Positions 5,246 through 6,268 of a stretch of DNA of 6,268 nucleotides are shown piece by piece. The notes beneath the pieces were generated by a model that saw only the letters and a list, made by a program, of their open reading frames with translations, was not told the origin of the DNA and ran no database searches. Source of the stretch: JBOHBN01 sp050698355. Its GTDB lineage: Bacteria > Actinomycetota > Actinomycetes > Streptosporangiales > WHST01. How positions within the stretch are numbered: the first letter of the stretch is position 1; each line of letters starts with the position of its first letter. Location of the stretch: contig JBOHBN010000252.1 of assembly GCA_050698355.1 (NCBI GenBank), positions 1-6,268 on the forward strand. The letters run 5' to 3'. Made by a program: the position numbers and the translations under genes.

Positions 5246-6268
5246 TCAGCACCGACCGGTGCGGGTGGGAGCGGCCACCCGCAGCAGCTCCTCGGCGTGC
5301 GCCTGGCCCAGCTCCGAGTCCTCAAGACCCGCGAGCATTCGCGCCAGCTCCTGCACGCGCTCGGCGTCGTCCAGCGCGCGGATCCCGCTGCTCGTGAACG
5401 CTCCCTGCGCGTCCTTGCGTACGACGAGGTGCCGGTCGGCGAATGCAGCGACCTGCGGCAGGTGGGTCACGACGATGACCTGGGCGTTCGCCGCCAGCCG
5501 CGCCAACCGCCTGCCGACCTCGATCGCGGCCCTGCCGCCGACGCCGGCGTCGACCTCGTCGAACACGAACGTCGGCACCGGGTCGGACCCGGCGAACACG
5601 ACCTCGACGGCGAGCATCACGCGGGAGAGCTCGCCGCCCGACGCCCCCTTCTGCAACGGCCGGGGCGGCGCGCCCGAGTGGGGCGTCAGCACCAGCTCGA
5701 CCTCGTCGCGCCCGGTGGGGCCGAGATGGTCGGTCGTGGTCACGGTGACCTCGACTCGCGCGTCGGGCATCGCCAGCTCGGCGAGTTCGCTCGTGACCTC
5801 GCGCCCGAACCGGCGCGCGGCCTTGGTGCGCGCCGCGGTGATCCGCCCGGCCCGCTCGTCCAGATCCGCGGCGAGCTGATCACGTTCGGCGGACAGCTCG
5901 GCGACGCGGTCGTCATCGCCCTCCAGCTCGTGCAGCCGGGCCGCGGCTTGCTCCGCCCACGCGAGCACGGCGACGGTGTCGTCGCCGTACTTGCGGGTGA
6001 GCCCGGCAAGTACGGACCTGCGCTCCTGCACGGCGTCGAGGCGTGCCGGGTCGGACTCCACCGACGCGGCGTACGAGGCCAGCTCGGCGGCCACGTCCGC
6101 GACGAGGTACCCGGCCTCGGCGAGCCGGTCGGACAGGCCGGCCAGCTCCGCGTCGTGGTCGCGCATCGCGTCGAGCGCCCCGCGGGCCGCGGCGATGAGC
6201 GCCGCGGCGTCAGTGTCCTGCGGGTCCGCTGCCGGATCGCCGGCGAGGGCGGCGTGGCCGGTCTCGGC
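5246..6268 (-). CDS. recN: DNA repair protein RecN, C-terminal part (5' end outside window)
   Basis: The frame is open from base 6268 to TGA 5246-5248, giving 340 C-terminal residues of a protein usually around 570-590 long; the N-terminal ATPase half with Walker A lies to the right. The internal ATG at 6166 is not the start, since the 34 residues before it continue in frame with a plausible RecN sequence (ALIAAARGALDAM). Visible parts, numbered from the first residue in the window: helical/coiled-coil arm to about 164; ABC signature ASGGELSR at 209-216; Walker B FVFDEVDAGVGG at 234-245; switch histidine in VVTHLPQ at 266-272. RecN is an SMC-like cytosolic ATPase in double-strand-break repair, often controlled by the SOS response; its promoter is not in the window. 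Position ahead of steA and steB matches the mycobacterial order recN-Rv1697-Rv1698. All C-terminal motifs are intact. Confidence 0.97.
   Translation of the reverse strand, partial: AETGHAALAGDPAADPQDTDAAALIAAARGALDAMRDHDAELAGLSDRLAEAGYLVADVAAELASYAASVESDPARLDAVQERRSVLAGLTRKYGDDTVAVLAWAEQAAARLHELEGDDDRVAELSAERDQLAADLDERAGRITAARTKAARRFGREVTSELAELAMPDARVEVTVTTTDHLGPTGRDEVELVLTPHSGAPPRPLQKGASGGELSRVMLAVEVVFAGSDPVPTFVFDEVDAGVGGRAAIEVGRRLARLAANAQVIVVTHLPQVAAFADRHLVVRKDAQGAFTSSGIRALDDAERVQELARMLAGLEDSELGQAHAEELLRVAAPTRTGRC

Noticed and set aside
5176..5325. An N-terminal extension of steA by 50 residues
   Set aside because: The extension runs into the recN coding region, is low-complexity, and makes the protein longer than known SteA proteins. 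The ATG at 5175 has an acceptable ribosome site and gives the expected length.
5246..6166. recN starting at the internal ATG 6166 as a complete short gene
   Set aside because: The same frame continues in coding sequence to the window edge, and starting here would remove the Walker A half. It is a window truncation, not a short gene.
1..6268. CRISPR array, tRNA/rRNA, insertion sequence, prophage or toxin-antitoxin genes
   Set aside because: No regularly spaced repeats, RNA-gene patterns, transposase/integrase motifs or small paired genes were seen; nearly all bases are explained by seven coding genes.

Overview
The window is about 6.3 kb of very GC-rich, almost fully coding DNA. The RecN - SteA - SteB/MctB-like gene order, frequent GTG starts and strong G/C third-position bias point to a high-GC Actinomycetota chromosome. 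The genus cannot be fixed from this sequence, and nothing indicates a plasmid, phage or insertion element.

The right part (3065-6268, minus strand) is a conserved housekeeping block. It reads recN (5' part outside the window), a 70-bp gap, the SteA-type septation protein with a thiamine-pyrophosphokinase-like fold, and then, through a 4-base GTGA overlap, the SteB / copper-transporter (MctB) family membrane protein. SteA and SteB are known partners in cell separation in Corynebacterium, so their coupling fits a membrane complex at the septum. RecN is a DNA-repair SMC-like ATPase that usually precedes them.

The left part (1-2991) is lineage-specific. On the plus strand three genes (1-465, 462-1085, 1082-1690) are joined by two successive GTGA overlaps. 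The complete ones each encode an N-terminal membrane anchor followed by an exported domain that looks like a beta-sandwich, and the first two share a recognisable repeat, so this looks like a small duplicated family of surface proteins. Converging on them from the minus strand is a polytopic membrane protein of 435 residues with no family I recognise; its stop overlaps the last gene of the trio by 7 bases.

The two parts meet in a 73-bp gap (2992-3064) that is mostly one perfect 22-bp inverted repeat with a 6-base loop. It begins 6 bases after the steB stop and ends 17 bases before the GTG of the membrane protein gene. The remaining 17 bases hold a TANNNT -10-like hexamer at leaderless distance from that GTG. 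This hairpin/promoter junction and the coupled trio are the most notable items. I see no CRISPR array, tRNA, rRNA, transposase or recognisable defence system, and no gene-free stretch longer than 73 bases.
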